Shown here in pieces: positions 48,715 to 60,830 of a stretch of DNA of 64,000 nt. Where the stretch lies: the NCBI GenBank assembly GCA_033060915.1, contig CM065388.1, forward strand, positions 30,592,001-30,656,000. The letters run 5' to 3'. How positions within the stretch are numbered: the stretch's first letter is position 1; each line of letters starts with the position of its first letter. The notes beneath the pieces are model-generated. The model was not told the DNA's origin and made no database searches. It was given only the letters and a program-made list of their open reading frames with translations. The position numbers and the translations under genes were made by a program. This DNA comes from Euryodendron excelsum (Eukaryota; Streptophyta; Magnoliopsida; Ericales; Pentaphylacaceae).

Positions 48715-50245
48715 CCGTCTCGAGAAATAAATTGTCTTGAGAGAAGGATTGGGAAGAGGACTTACCATCTCCGAAGAGAGGTGCCTGGATTGGAACCGTC
48801 TCGAGGAATAAACTGTCTCAAGAGTGGGATTGGAAAGGGGACTTATCGTCTCCGAAGAGACGTGCCTAGAATGGAACCGTCTCGAGGAATAAACTGTCTC
48901 GAGAGTGGGATTTGAAAGGGGTCTTTTCGTCTCTGAAGACATGTGCCTGGATTGGAACCATCTGGAGGAATAAACTGTCTCGAGAGTGGGATTGGAAAGG
49001 GGTCTTACCGTCTACGAAGAGACGTGCCTAGATTGGAACCGTCTCGAGGAATAAACTATCTTGAGAGTGGGATTGGAAAGGGGACTTATCGTCTTCGAAG
49101 AGACGTGCCCGGAATGGAACCGTCTCGAGGAATAAACTGTCTCGAGAGTGGGATTGGAAAGGGGTCTTACCGTCTCTGAAGACATGTGCCTGGATTAGAA
49201 CCATCTAGAGGAATAAACTGTCTCGAGAGTGGGATTGGAAAGGGGACTTATCGTCTTCGAAGAGACGTGCCTGGAATGGAACTGTCTCGAGGAATAAACT
49301 GTCTCGACAGTGGGATTGGAAAGTGGTCTTACCGTCTCCGAATAGACGTGCCTGGAATGGAACCCTCTCGAGGAATAAACTATCTCAAGAGTGGGATTGG
49401 AAAGGGGATTTATCGTCTCCGAAGAGATGTGCCTGGAATGGAATCGTCTTGAGAAATAAACTGTCTCGAGAGTGGGATTGGAAGGAGGGGTCTTACCATC
49501 TCCGAAGACACGTGCCTGGATTGGAACCGTCTTGAGGAATAAACTATCTTGAGAGTGGGATTGGAAAGGGGACTTATCGTCTCCGAAGAGACGTGCCTAG
49601 AATGGAACCGTCTCGAGGAATAAACTGTCTCGAGAGTGGGATTGGAAAGGGGACTTATCGTCTCCGAAGAGACGTGCCTGGAATGGAATCGTCTCCAGGA
49701 ATAAACTGTCTCGAGAGTGGGATTGGAAAGGGGATTTATCGTCTCCGAAGAGATGTGCCTGGAATGGAATCGTCTTGAGAAATAAACTGTCTCGAGAGTG
49801 GGATTGGAAAGGGGTCTTACCATCTCCGAAGACACGTGCCTGGATTGGAACCGTCTTGAGGAATAAACTATCTCGAGAGTGGGATTGGAAAGGGGACTTA
49901 TCATCTCCGAAGAGACGTGCCTGGTCTTGGAACCGTCTCCGAAGAGACGTGCGTGGATTGGAACCGTCTCGAGGAATAAACTGTCTCGAGAGTGGGATTG
50001 GAAAGGGGACTTATCATCTCCGAAGAGACGTGCCTGAAATGGAACCATCTCGAGGAATAAACTGTCTTGAGAGTGGGATTCGAAAGGGGTCTTACCGTCT
50101 CCGAAGTGACGTGCCTGGATTGGAATCATCTCGAGGAATAAATTGTCTCGAGAGTGGGATTGGAAATGCGTCTTACCGTCTCCGAAAAGACGTGCCTGGA
50201 TTGGAACCATCTCGAGGAATAAACTGTATCGAGAGAGGGATTTGG
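48715..50245 (-). repeat. 81-bp tandem array in B 5' LTR
   Basis: About 19 units of the same 81-bp repeat as in the 3' LTR (about 13 remaining there after truncation). One partial duplication lies near 49921-49965. Several units carry CpG-to-TpG changes in the hairpin. Long incidental open frames cross it on both strands (up to 266 codons). Confidence 0.92.
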
Positions 50246-50479
50246 AAACGGAAAGGAAAGGACAATGCCCCTAAAGGCATTTTGGTTAATTTGCCTCTAT
50301 TTGGGCCTAACAGGCCCGCGTCAATTTGCCTCTATTTGGGCCTAACAGGCCCGCGAAGCGACCGAAAGACGGAATTTGGACCTAGAGAATTGGTTTCAAT
50401 TGGAATATGCCCACAATGACTTGAAAACAAGTCTGGATGGAGTGTAGACTGCCGAGCGGTTAAAAATGGGGTGCTTACA

Positions 50480-51514
50480 ACGATTAAGAAGGAAAGTGAG
50501 GTGTCGGCCATCCTGCCCAGCCGACCACCTCAATACCGCCCGCCACTACGATCACACCCTGTCCTGCCCTTACCCACCTTAACAATGCTTGTTCCAACCC
50601 TAAACTGTGGCCCCGCTGGGGCACGACCCAATTTTAATAGACCTGCTCGACGCATCCGTACCTTCAGCGCCTTAGCCGGTACCCAAATCGAGGCCTACCA
50701 TAACTTACTAAAGAACAATATCCTTAAGCTCATACCTGCTCGCCGACTGCGAAGCCCTCTACCCCCGACCTTTAATGTCGCCCTTATATGTGAGTACCAT
50801 TCGGGCGGCCAGGGGCACGATACCAAAAGCTGCTTTGCTCTCAAACAAAAAATCCAAGACTTAATCGATAATAAAACCATTGATCTGCAGCCGGTAAAAT
50901 CTGCTCCGACCCCCAATGTGACCACTAACCTTCTGCCAGATCACACCGTCAACATGATATTAGTAGAAATGGAAGGCTAGGGAGATTTCAACGAGCTCAA
51001 AGCCGAAGGTTGTGAGGAAGATTGGGAGACCGATGAAGAAGATGACTGCGAAGAGGATCTCCCATTGTGCCCGATTTATCTTTATAACCCTGATGAGATA
51101 CCGGATGCTTCTGACTGGCCCATTGAGGAGCCAATGTTCTTGGAAGATGAGATTGCTGAGAATATGACTATTGATGGATGGGGTGCTGAATTTCTGCATA
51201 GAAAGTATGTTATGGCGGAATGTGACTTACTAGAAAACCCTTGGCCTACAACTGAGTACAACTATGAAGACATAGTCAGGGGGCTAGAGGAGTCAAAAGA
51301 GCTGACAGAACCATTCGAGTTGGAAGAGGGTGAACTAGTCACCCTTTTTACAGAAGAACCCACTGCAAAGAACTAGATGGAGGCTGATAACCGCGCTAGC
51401 AGCGTCAACATCTTCGGAGCCCTAGGAGAAGCTTTTGCTTATCTCGCCTTGACCGAGGACCTGGGTCACAAATGGAGCATCGAAGATGTGGGCATTGTCC
51501 TAAAGCCTTACTAA
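50480..51514 (+). pseudogene. Element A gag, 3' part
   Basis: Resumes the frame left at 29825, the duplicated ACGAT being shared. It has a proline-rich linker, the knuckle CEYHSGGQGHDTKSC with KQKIQDLIDNKT, then the acidic C-terminal region. TAG codons at about 50978-50980 and 51374-51376 interrupt the frame before the final TAA at 51512. B's copy has GAG at the first and no stop at the second, so A's are decay. The C-terminal segment after the knuckle is conserved between A and B, but I do not recognise it as protease or another known domain. Confidence 0.87.
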
Positions 51515-53438
51515 AAGGGAACCCCTTCAAAAGCGAACAACAGAGGGGTGTTTTCACCCACTTTCTTTCTATCCCTTAACCTTTTGCTCTTAAAGTAAAA
51601 TCTGCATTTCTTTTCCTGTCAATCAAAGACTATATGCTTTTCACTAATATTATCAAATGATTAAGTCTTTTCATTCACTGCCGCTATTTTATATGTCTCT
51701 TAGGAATGATAGTTACTTCTTATGCAAAGGGGCATGGTCTGTCTCATAGAATGATTTGACTTGAGGGGATGATGGCATGAGCTAACTACTCACCACATGA
51801 TCAGCTTTCCATAGAGAGAGAGGATAAGGATGAGTGAGGATACTACCCAAAGGCGACACTTACAAGACATTGAAACAAAGCGATGTGTGGTCAGTCTATC
51901 AAAATGAATAGGAGCCATCTTTCACTTCCCCACATATAAATAAATAAACAAATGTGCTTATATTCCCTTTGCTTAGCCCCTAGTGCCTCACAGAAAGCAA
52001 AATTTTTCCTTGTCAACCCCAATCCAAGATTGTCCTCCTTACACTAGGGCAGACAATAGTTGAGAACTCTAGGAATGGTATCCATCTTCTATCATATTAG
52101 GGTAGCGCTGGAGGCTTTATAGATCAAGCAATCTAGTTCAAAGTGAAGAGAGGCCTTCATTTCATTTCCCATACAGTCAAAAGTAGCCCTTTGCCAAACC
52201 CGTTGAGCCATTTACCTTCTTTGACGAAACCCCAACCTAAGGATCACTACCCCATTGGGTAGATTGAACTGCCAAGGAAAAGGTCTAAGGAAATAGGGTC
52301 AAAGAATTATTCATTTCATGAAGGAAAAAGAAAGGACAAAGTGAAGGAAAAGAGTTGCCAAGGAGCAAGAGGCCAAAAAAAATAAATAAATAAAATCATT
52401 TAAGGAAAGGCCTGAAGAAAACCATGATTGTGCCATAATAAGAAGAAAAGAAAGTAATGTTTATCTCAAAAAGCATATAGAAATGGTGAAAGAGAAGAGT
52501 CATTTTCACCCTAAAAAGTATATAACCAAAGTAAGAAGGAAATTTAAAGGTGATCCTAGGCTGCAAAGAAGCGCAGTAGAAACAATTGGTTTGAGCTTTT
52601 ATCCTTTCTTGCAAAACCCCAAAACCATGGCCTACATTACAACCCTACTAAAGTCCACTCTGATTGAAAATGGATTGCTTGATCTAAATGAGCTGAACAC
52701 GCTGCCAAAACCAAGAAGGATGTTAGCCCCACTGAGAAAATAGTCAAGGACAGTATAGATCTAAACCCTGCTGAAAGCAACATCGAATTTGGGCCTATAT
52801 ACCTTGTTGTTTCAAAAACCCCGTTACCTAGCCTACGTTATGGTCCTAAACAAAGCCTCCTCAGATTGAACGGGCTGACCGCTTATCGCTTTGCTGAAGG
52901 CTGGGAAAGCTATTGCTAAAACCCCGAGAGTCGAGAGTTTCAGCCCAATAATCATATACACTAACCCCAAGGTAGAGAGCTGAAGGTGATCAAAAGGCTG
53001 ACAAAGGTGCGAAGTGCTATCATCCAATCAAGATAAGGTTAAGCTAGTGAAGAGGTCAGGCCGCCCGAAAAGGAAGAAGTTACCATTCCAAAGATATCGA
53101 GTTCAACATCACCCCTTGTCATTCTATTAGTTAACGTATTTCTAATATGTGCATAAAATAAAATAAAAATCGCATGAGCTTTGCATAGGACATAACTTCA
53201 TGTAAAAAACAGAAGTCACCAATATCAACTCACATAATAGATACCTAACATCATCATCCATCACTTGCATCTGATTATATGCCTAGTTATAAAGATCATA
53301 AATGCATTTGTCTTTCCTTGCATCTAAATATCATAAATATCCATCTTTATACAGAGCTTACAAAATAAAACTGTCTAACATAAATACATCTCATCAATAG
53401 GGGTAAAAGAAGATTGGAGTATCCATAAGGGGCATCTG
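51515..53438 (+). mobile_element. Element A spacer between gag and the antisense PMD gene
   Basis: 1.9 kb without pol motifs, aligning with B's 38526-40493. It includes the weakly conserved translation near 52560-52720 described there, and is otherwise AT-rich. A pyrimidine tract starts just after gag (51540-51600). Confidence 0.65.
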
Positions 53439-55283
53439 TCACAGGTCAAAATCAATGTCATCTGGATCGAAATCCTTGAAACCCGGTATCGGAGGAGGCG
53501 GATAACTACTCGAAGTACCTCCATCCTGCAGAGAAGATAGAACCAAAATCAACTGCATACAAAAAGAACTAAATGACAACAGAGCAAAAAGAAGGGGGGA
53601 AAAGACAACATGCCCCCCCACCGCCCAGCTGAGATAACTGAGCCGTCAAGGAAGCTACCTCAGCCTGGTACTGATCCCACTCCATCTGGAACTAATCTCT
53701 CTGGTCTTTCACAGCAATAAACTTAGCCTGGGGCACATATCTTCTGGCACGGTGCCACAAGTCAACCACCTCCTGACCCACAGCGTACCCGCCAACTACT
53801 ACCTCAAACCGGGTGAAGGCATCGACCGAGTGGGCCCCAAAGTGCATAGCATAATCTGTATCCGAAGGAAGCAAGAACTCGGCACCCGGCTAACACTCCT
53901 GATAGGGGATAGGCACTCCTGCAACCAAGGCCCCAAACATGTACTATGGTGGAGCTCCTACTGATTGGAACTCCTCATGAAACTGCTGCCGGTGTCGCTC
54001 TCCGAGATAGGACTCCCAAGTGTCATCACTGAGAAAAGCGACTCTCGACAGGGACAATGGGACTAAGTACCAGACTGTCTCATAATGAACTGATCCAATG
54101 AAGGGCCGCCAAGTCACATTCCTTGCCTCAATCAGCTCTAGGTTAACTTGGAGCGTCACAAAATTAGTAATCTCCGATCGCTGAGCTACCTAGTCATAGG
54201 CCCACCTCCAAGCAGGAGGGTAGAGGTCATCCTCAACAACTGCAAGGCGACGAACAGGAAGGTACTCGTATCTCCATTAGACAAGAAAAGGCCAGAAACT
54301 AGTCATGCTGCCCTAACAGGAAGAAGTCCGGACCCGCATCGACCGAAGGAAGCAGCCAAAGGAAAAGGACCCCCAGTCCAGCTTAGATAAAGCTCCAAGA
54401 TCGGCTACTATACTCACCAACCAACATGGCACAAACAACTTCTTGTTGTTGCAAAAGTAGCTAAAGATGATGTATAAAACAAGTTGCCGTCTCATAATAT
54501 CCCACCTAGCAGGCGATGGCTCAGCAGCAAAGGTACGGTCATCTTGATTGATCCAAGAGATTGGGAAGGCAGAACACTCAGGAGGAGCAAGTCCAATAGC
54601 AAACAGGCCTCGTCCCTACTGACTGACTACAGGGTGATCCGCTAGCCGACAAAGGAAAGCCCTGCGATGATCGCCCAGTCCAAGGGAGTGGGGCCTAACT
54701 CAAAACTGACAAAATGGAAGGTCCTAGTCTCTCCAAACCACCGCTCAACTAGCGCCAGTACCAAATGCCGATTCAGGCGATTAGCCTGTAATCCCATAAA
54801 GGCTCCGAATCCTATCTTAGTCAAGAATGCACGATACGACGGGGCATCTCGCTGCATAGTCACAAATACCTAATGAACATCCCATCTAAAAGCTGTGTGT
54901 ACCTGCGAAGGGGGCAGATACTGTCTGAAGTATGCACTGGGGTGGTAAGCCAGACCCCCGAGTGCTAGAACATTCGGTACCTGCAGATCTCCCAAGTCAG
55001 CATCCGTCTGCCTGTGCTTAGAGGAGGCTCTCCCATAGCCAGTGACCTAGTCGCCAGGACCCGATACCTCCTTCTCTACGCCAATCTCCTCTACGAAAGC
55101 CTGCTCAACTGGAGGAAAGGGGTCGACAAGTGGCCTACTCCCCCGACCACTCTGACGGGACGCTGCTTGCCCAGTAGACCGTCGACTACACCTAGATCGA
55201 CTGGAGCCACTGGTGGAATCTGTCCGAGCTGTCTTCCCCGAGCAGTGTCTCCTCTTAGAACCATCATCACCCGCATTTGTCAT
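53439..55283 (-). pseudogene. PMD protein gene, antisense in element A (degraded)
   Basis: Homologous over its whole length to B's PMD gene: MTNAGDDGSKRR start at 55283, the Arg/Ser-rich N-terminus, LVERWFGETRTFHF, the GPTPLDWAIIAGL core, GSVHYETVWYLV, and the DFDPDDIDFDL end at 53439. It carries more damage than B's: stops at 55047, 54642 and near 53944, and at least one frameshift between 54640 and 54495. The donor of the small intron has changed from GT. This copy cannot make a full protein. Its position and direction (opposite to gag, just before the 3' untranslated region) are the same as in B. Confidence 0.82.
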
Positions 55284-56551
55284 CCTGAAAAGATAGGCCA
55301 AGGTAGGATGTGTTAATAAACAAAAAATAATAAAAAATAATAATAAAAAGATTTCAAATAATAAGTCAAAACAAATTTCTTACACCTTTTCATTTTCCAA
55401 TTTCAAATCAAATCTCAAGGGTTTTCTGTCTTTTTCTTTCAAAAAGATTTTATTTCTAAAACCTTTAAAAAAAAATTTTGGTAGTCTCATTTAAAAATGG
55501 TCCCTACAACACCCATGACATAAAAAAAAAAAAACACAAAACGTGCACTTCACAACGTTACAATCACATAACATTAGCACCCGTGCACGCTTGTCAATTT
55601 TTTGAAATTTTTAAAACTCTTGTTTTATTTTTTTAATAAATTAATGGTTTTCAAAGTTATCCTAAAATTTCTCAAAATTACCTCAAATGTTTTCTAAAAT
55701 ATTTCAATATTTTTCCACATTTCAAACTCTAAAAATTTCATCAATCTCTCAAGTTTTCTTAATTTTCTTAATTTTCTAAAAAATTTTCTATTTTTCAAAA
55801 AATAAAAAATTCACCAAGTTTTCAAAAAATCATGAAACTTCACACGGTTGATAAATACATTTTTCTAAGGTGCATGCTATAAAAATCTAGCTAAGAAAAC
55901 ACAATGCCCAAGCCTATAGGAACAAAACCTCAATTCCTGCAGAAAACCCTCTTCACATAATCATGTAAAATCACTCAAATTCAATTAAAAAAGCACCAAA
56001 ATGCAAAAACAACATCACCACAATGTTCAAAACATTTCAAAACATCAATTTTCACTATTCATATGATTCAAACGGACTTCTACACATCAAAATCAACAAA
56101 AATTTGAAAACTCACTTTTTGGTGTTCTCCTGCGAAATCTTCTCTTCCGACAACTTTTCTGGTGGCGTGGTCTCCTTCTGGCAATTACCAGTGATCTCCA
56201 AGTGCTCCTTCAATGTCCAAGTCAATTTTTTCGCAATGTCTCTCAGATTTCCAAGAAACTTTCCAAAATGCCACAAATGTTTGAAACAGAACTTTTTTGG
56301 TTTTAATTCCAAGCCTAGCACCACTAGTAAAGGCGCCAAGGCTTTTTTGTCAAAGGCGCCACTCCTAGTGGTGCCAGTTTCCAATTCTGGGTAGTTTTGC
56401 CTTTTCTCCCGCCAAAACTCATTTTTGAAGGCCTTTTGGACCCAATATCCATTTTCAAACCCCCGTTTTCCAAAATTTTCAAAATCTGTCCCTCTGACTG
56501 CCTCACGGTCAACATGGGGCTCTGACTTTATCATTTTCTGTCTTTAACAAG
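55284..56551 (+). mobile_element. Element A 3' untranslated region
   Basis: About 1.27 kb upstream (in PMD orientation) of the PMD start and downstream of everything in gag orientation. It is T/A-rich with poly-A/T runs, and no gene is seen. Open frames of up to 140 codons on both strands near 56020-56530 have no counterpart in B or C and are judged incidental. Confidence 0.65.
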
Positions 56552-56575
56552 CAAAGACAGAAAAAGAGGGGCAAC
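56552..56575 (+). promoter_or_regulatory. Element A polypurine tract
   Basis: CAAAGACAGAAAAAGAGGGG followed by CAAC, then the LTR start TGTAAGC. The same tract, inverted, follows element C's LTR at 12142. Confidence 0.75.
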
Positions 56576-56769
56576 TGTAAGCACCTCATTTTTTACCGCT
56601 CAGCGGTCTCCACTCCGTCCAGACTTGAGTTCAAACCATTATGGGCATACTTCGAATCAAAATTAACTTTCTAAGTCTAATCCTGTCCATTCATCACTTC
56701 GCAGGCCGACCACTCCCAAATAAAGACAAAATAACCCAAATGCCCTTAGGGGCATTGTTCAGTCCAATT

Positions 56770-57005
56770 CCAACAGGCACGTCTGTCCAAAGACGGTAAG
56801 TCCCATTTTTAATTCCAAATTAGGCGCGTCTTTCTGAAGGCTGTAAGTCCCATTTCCAATTCCAAATTAGGCACGTCTTTCCGAAGACGGTAAGTCCCCT
56901 TTCCAATTTTAAATCAGGCACGTCTTTCTGAAGACGGTAAGTCCCCTTTCCAATTCCAAATCAGGCGCGTCTTTCCGAAGACGGTAAGTCCCCTTTCCAA
57001 GTCCA
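56770..57005 (+). repeat. 47-bp tandem array in A 3' LTR U3
   Basis: About five units, each with the CGTCTTTCCGAAGACG-type hairpin and GTAAGTCCC. Confidence 0.88.
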
Positions 57006-58272
57006 ATTCCAATTCTAATCCCTCTCTCGAGATAGTTGATTCCTCGAGATGGTTTGACACATTTTCTAAAAAAAATCTCTTTGGAACAGTAAGTCTCTTT
57101 AAACCTGTCGACTAGGATGAGACCCCAAGTCCCCTAGACGGTAGAACAGTCCACCTTTGGCACCTGCTAGCCCGCCAATGCAGAAATGTCCGTTTAAGCA
57201 TGCCTTTCGAGAAAGTTGAATCTTAGGCACTAAGTCCCTTTAGCAGCTTCCCGAGATCAGGCAGTCTTGGGAATGATCGCGAACCGTTAGTGTAGCGAAA
57301 ATACTCGCAATCAAGTCGATATAGGGAATTGCCAACAAACCCCTGTATCACACGACTGCTGTCAGAGTAGCGAAAACACTCAAAACCAAAGTCAACACTA
57401 GTGACTACTAGCCCACTTCAGTAAAAAATGACCAAACTGCCCCTAGGGCCATTTTTCGGCACGTTTCTCGAGAGCACACCTAAGTTCTCAGAATGATAAG
57501 TCCACCCTTCCAAGATCATCCAAGAGATGATCCGCCATGATTAGCTATCCTCCAGCTAGTTTCGGGTCAATTCTGAGACTTTTCGGTCAAGATGACCATT
57601 TTGCCCTTAGGCATCTGAATGCCCTGGGAACTACACCGGCCCTGAGTATTAAACTAGTAACTTCCTGAGAATGCCTCCTATAGTATTCTCAACCTTTCTT
57701 TACCTTTCCGGATCATTCCATATTAGTTTCGGCAAACCCGGTGCAAAATGACCGTTTTGCCCCTAGTGGGCCGATCGCCTTTTCTAACCACACCGGCTTT
57801 GGGTATCAAACCGGCAGCCTTTGGGAACGTTCTAAATAATGTTTCCAAATCTCAAGTCTTCTTCCAGAACATTCTGAGTCCATCCCTGTAGCTTTCCGAT
57901 CCAATTGACCGTTTTGCCCCTAACTTTCGACAAATCTTGTCATCATTTTTCAAGTTAAATACTTTTAGGACACTATTCCAGGTGTTTCTGTCCTTTTATG
58001 GCATTCTAGGCCGATCCTGGCCCCTTAAAATCATTCTTGGACTTTCCGAAGTCACTCCTAGTGAAGCTAGGCTAAAAATTGCATAAAAGTCACTAGTACA
58101 GGCTCCCAAATCTTCCCAAGATACATTGCATGCCGACCTTAAAACTTTCCTAACTGGCTGGCACCACTAGCAATGGCGCCAAACCAAGAAATAGTCTAGC
58201 GCCACTCCTAGTGCTACCAAGAGGAAATTGGGCTTAGCACCACTGCAACAGGCGCTAGGTCTATCCCATCTC

Positions 58273-58280
58273 TATAAATA
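58273..58280 (+). promoter_or_regulatory. Element A 3' LTR TATA box
   Basis: TATAAATA in the same context as the 5' LTR. It could start read-through transcripts toward 61647 and the downstream pseudogene exons. Confidence 0.6.
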
Positions 58281-59149
58281 CAGAGCGTCTTGCAGCGTGA
58301 AAGATGTCTACAAACTCAATCTAAAAACCCTAATAATCGATATACAGAGTTTGTATACTCCTAAAACCCTAGCTTCCCTAGGTTTTCCAAACCCTAACCA
58401 CCATACACTAAACCCTAGGCTCCTATACACTCATATACACTCTCATACACCTATACACTAGCCTCCCACCCTCCATTGAAGACTTGGATAGCTGCAACTA
58501 CGAAGATTTGAAGACCGAAGACAAACTTTTGAAGATTGAAGTGAGGATCGAAGCAAGAAAAGCAAAGCAAAGCACTCAAAGTTAAGCAAAATAAAAAGAC
58601 ACAAGGTAGGCTTCTTATTTAAATTTCTGCACTTTTCCCCTATCTCTTCTCTCTCCTAACCCACTTGGGTTTTCCCTATTTTAATCCTCCATCTCTTTCC
58701 CCCCCTTTTTTTGCATGCTTGAAACAAGGTGACTCCTAGTCCATGTGTAGGATTAGACTATTGGAGGGTCACCATGTTGGGGGCTTTCTTTTAGTCTAAC
58801 CGGAGACCACGTGGGTTTGGCCCCCTAGATTATGTGGTGAAACCTTAACCTTGTATGTTCACGACCCCAAATTTGCATTGTGCATGTCATGATTCTTGCA
58901 TTATTCCAAAAGTCATTTTCAAAGTCGTTTTCAAAATCATTTTCAAACTTGTTTTCAAAATTATATCAAAATAACAATCCTAGGGTGATTCTAGCCTTTC
59001 CATGGCTAGGGTTGGTTTAGGAAAGTGCTATATTTAAAGTGACCAACATGGTCCATATTTTCAACTCTTTGTTGTTTTCAAAACCACTTTCTTAAAGTGG
59101 TTCTAGCCTTCTTATGGATAGATTCAGTTTAGGAAAGTGAGACGTTTTT

Positions 59150-60830
59150 ATACTTTCCAAAAAAACTCTATTTTCAAAAATCTCTCTTTCAACATACTTT
59201 CCAAAAACTCTTCCTCCCAAAATTGTTTTCAAAAGCTCTCTTCAAAAATCTATTTTTAAACTCCTTTCTAAAACACTCTACTTAAAATTCCTTTCCTAAA
59301 AACACTCCCTAGGTTTCTTTCCTAGAAAACGCCTTCCTCAAAATTCACTTTCCTAAAAACTCTTTCCAAAAAGCTTCTTCCAAAATCTCTTTCCAAAAGC
59401 TCTCTTTTTAAAACTCATTTTCTGGAAACTCCTCTCTAGGATTTTCTTCCAAAAACTTTTTTCCAAAAAACACACTTTCCAAAAATCTCTTTCCTTGGAG
59501 CCCAAGTCAAGCCCTAGAGCCACGATTAGGAGGCCCTAATTTTATTTCTAGAAACATGGTTTTCAAACTTGCCTTAAAACCTAGGTTTCCAAAATCTCTT
59601 CTTTTCTACATCAAAACTATACATATTTCCAAAACTTATTTTCTATGTCAAAACTATACACTTCTAAATCTAAGGATTCTAAAACTTCCTTTTCCAAATC
59701 CTTGTCAAATCAAATCTTCCTTCTAGAAAACCACATCCAATCTCCCATTTAGGAAACTAGATCCAATCCTCCATTTTTGGAAATAAAATCAAATTTTCTC
59801 TTTTAGAAACAAAATCCAATCCCTTCCTAATTCAAATCTTTCCTAATTCAACTCCTTCCTAGTCTTCTACTTTCCTAAATCTTAAGTTTCCAAACTTAAA
59901 GATAAAAGTTTTTCCTAAATTCTAAAATTCAAATTTCAAATCTTTCCTAATTCAACCTTTTCCTAATTATACCCATTTTCAAATCTTAATTTTTCAAATC
60001 TTTCCTAAACTCAAACCTTTCTTGATTTCAAAATTTTCTAAAACTCAAACTTTAAAGCTTTCTAAATCCTAAACTTTCTAAATTTGAAACTTTCAAACTC
60101 CAAAATTTTCTAAGTTCTAAACTTTCCTAAACTTCAAATCTTTCAAAGTCTAAACCTTTCCTCATTCCAACCTTTCTTATTTCCACATCCTTTGCAAACT
60201 TTAACTCCCAAATCTAGATTTTCAAATCTTTCAAAAACTCAAACTTTGAATCTTCCAAAAATTCTAAAGTTTTCTAAATTTAAATCTTCCTAATATTCTA
60301 AGCTTTCAAAATTCAAAACTTTATTAAGTTGAAACTTTCCAAATTCTAAACCTTTCTTAAACTAAACTTTTCCTAATTGAAAACATTTCTAGATTCAACA
60401 TTTTCCTATTTCAAAACCTTTCTTAAAATAAAACTTTCCTAATTCGAAAACTTTTCTAAAATGAAAACTTTTCTAAGTTGAAATTTTCCTAATTCCAAAA
60501 CTTTCCTAAGTTGAAACTTTCCTAATGTGAAAACTTTCCTAAACCTAAAATGTTCCTGAGTTGAAATTTTCCTAAATCAACATATTTCCTAATTCCAAGT
60601 TTCCTAATCTTTCAAGTCCAATATTCAAGTCAATTATTTTCTAAAATCTTTCCAAGTCAAATCCAATCTTCCTTTTTTAAGTTCCTAAGTCTAGGTTTCC
60701 TAAAACTAAGTCTTTCAAAACCAATCTTTTCAAATCTTCCAATAAAGGTCCAAATTTCCCTACTCTTCCAATTCCAATCCAAATTCCAATTTCAACTCTT
60801 TTCCAAATCAACTCTTCTATTTTCAATCGG
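59150..60830 (+). repeat. G-depleted degenerate repeat in A 3' LTR
   Basis: The counterpart of 24800-26510. Confidence 0.75.

Larger units (their letters stand above)
29826..50479 (-). mobile_element. Element B: non-autonomous Tat/Ogre-like retrotransposon nested in A
   Basis: 20,654 bp in minus orientation, flanked by ACGAT on both sides (29821-29825 and 50480-50484). The 5' LTR is on the right (44068-50479), followed on the minus strand by the PBS (44048-44065), gag (42497-40494), spacer, a PMD gene on the opposite strand (36681-38525), part of the 3' untranslated region, and a truncated 3' LTR (29826-35643). There is no pol. The layout equals that of A. LTR divergence is about 5% over the first 245 bp at the outer end, lower than in A, as expected for the later insertion. 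Confidence 0.9.
44068..50479 (-). repeat. Element B 5' LTR
   Basis: 6412 bp, complete. On the minus strand it runs from TGTAAGCACCCCATTTTT to ...GGGCGCGATA. The final TA instead of CA is a terminal mutation, since the partner LTR ends CA. It has the full set of family blocks: array near the start, TATA at 47654-47647, leader, purine/pyrimidine-skewed stretch and conserved 3' end. Open frames inside are incidental. Confidence 0.92.

Noticed and set aside
49410..50419. 266- and 214-codon frames in the right LTR array
   Set aside because: Same cause as in the left LTR; they run through LTR sequence up to the terminus and overlap each other on opposite strands.
56023..56534. Open frames of 123 (+) and 140 (-) codons in A's 3' UTR
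   Set aside because: Not conserved in the aligned regions of B and C, and they overlap each other on opposite strands.
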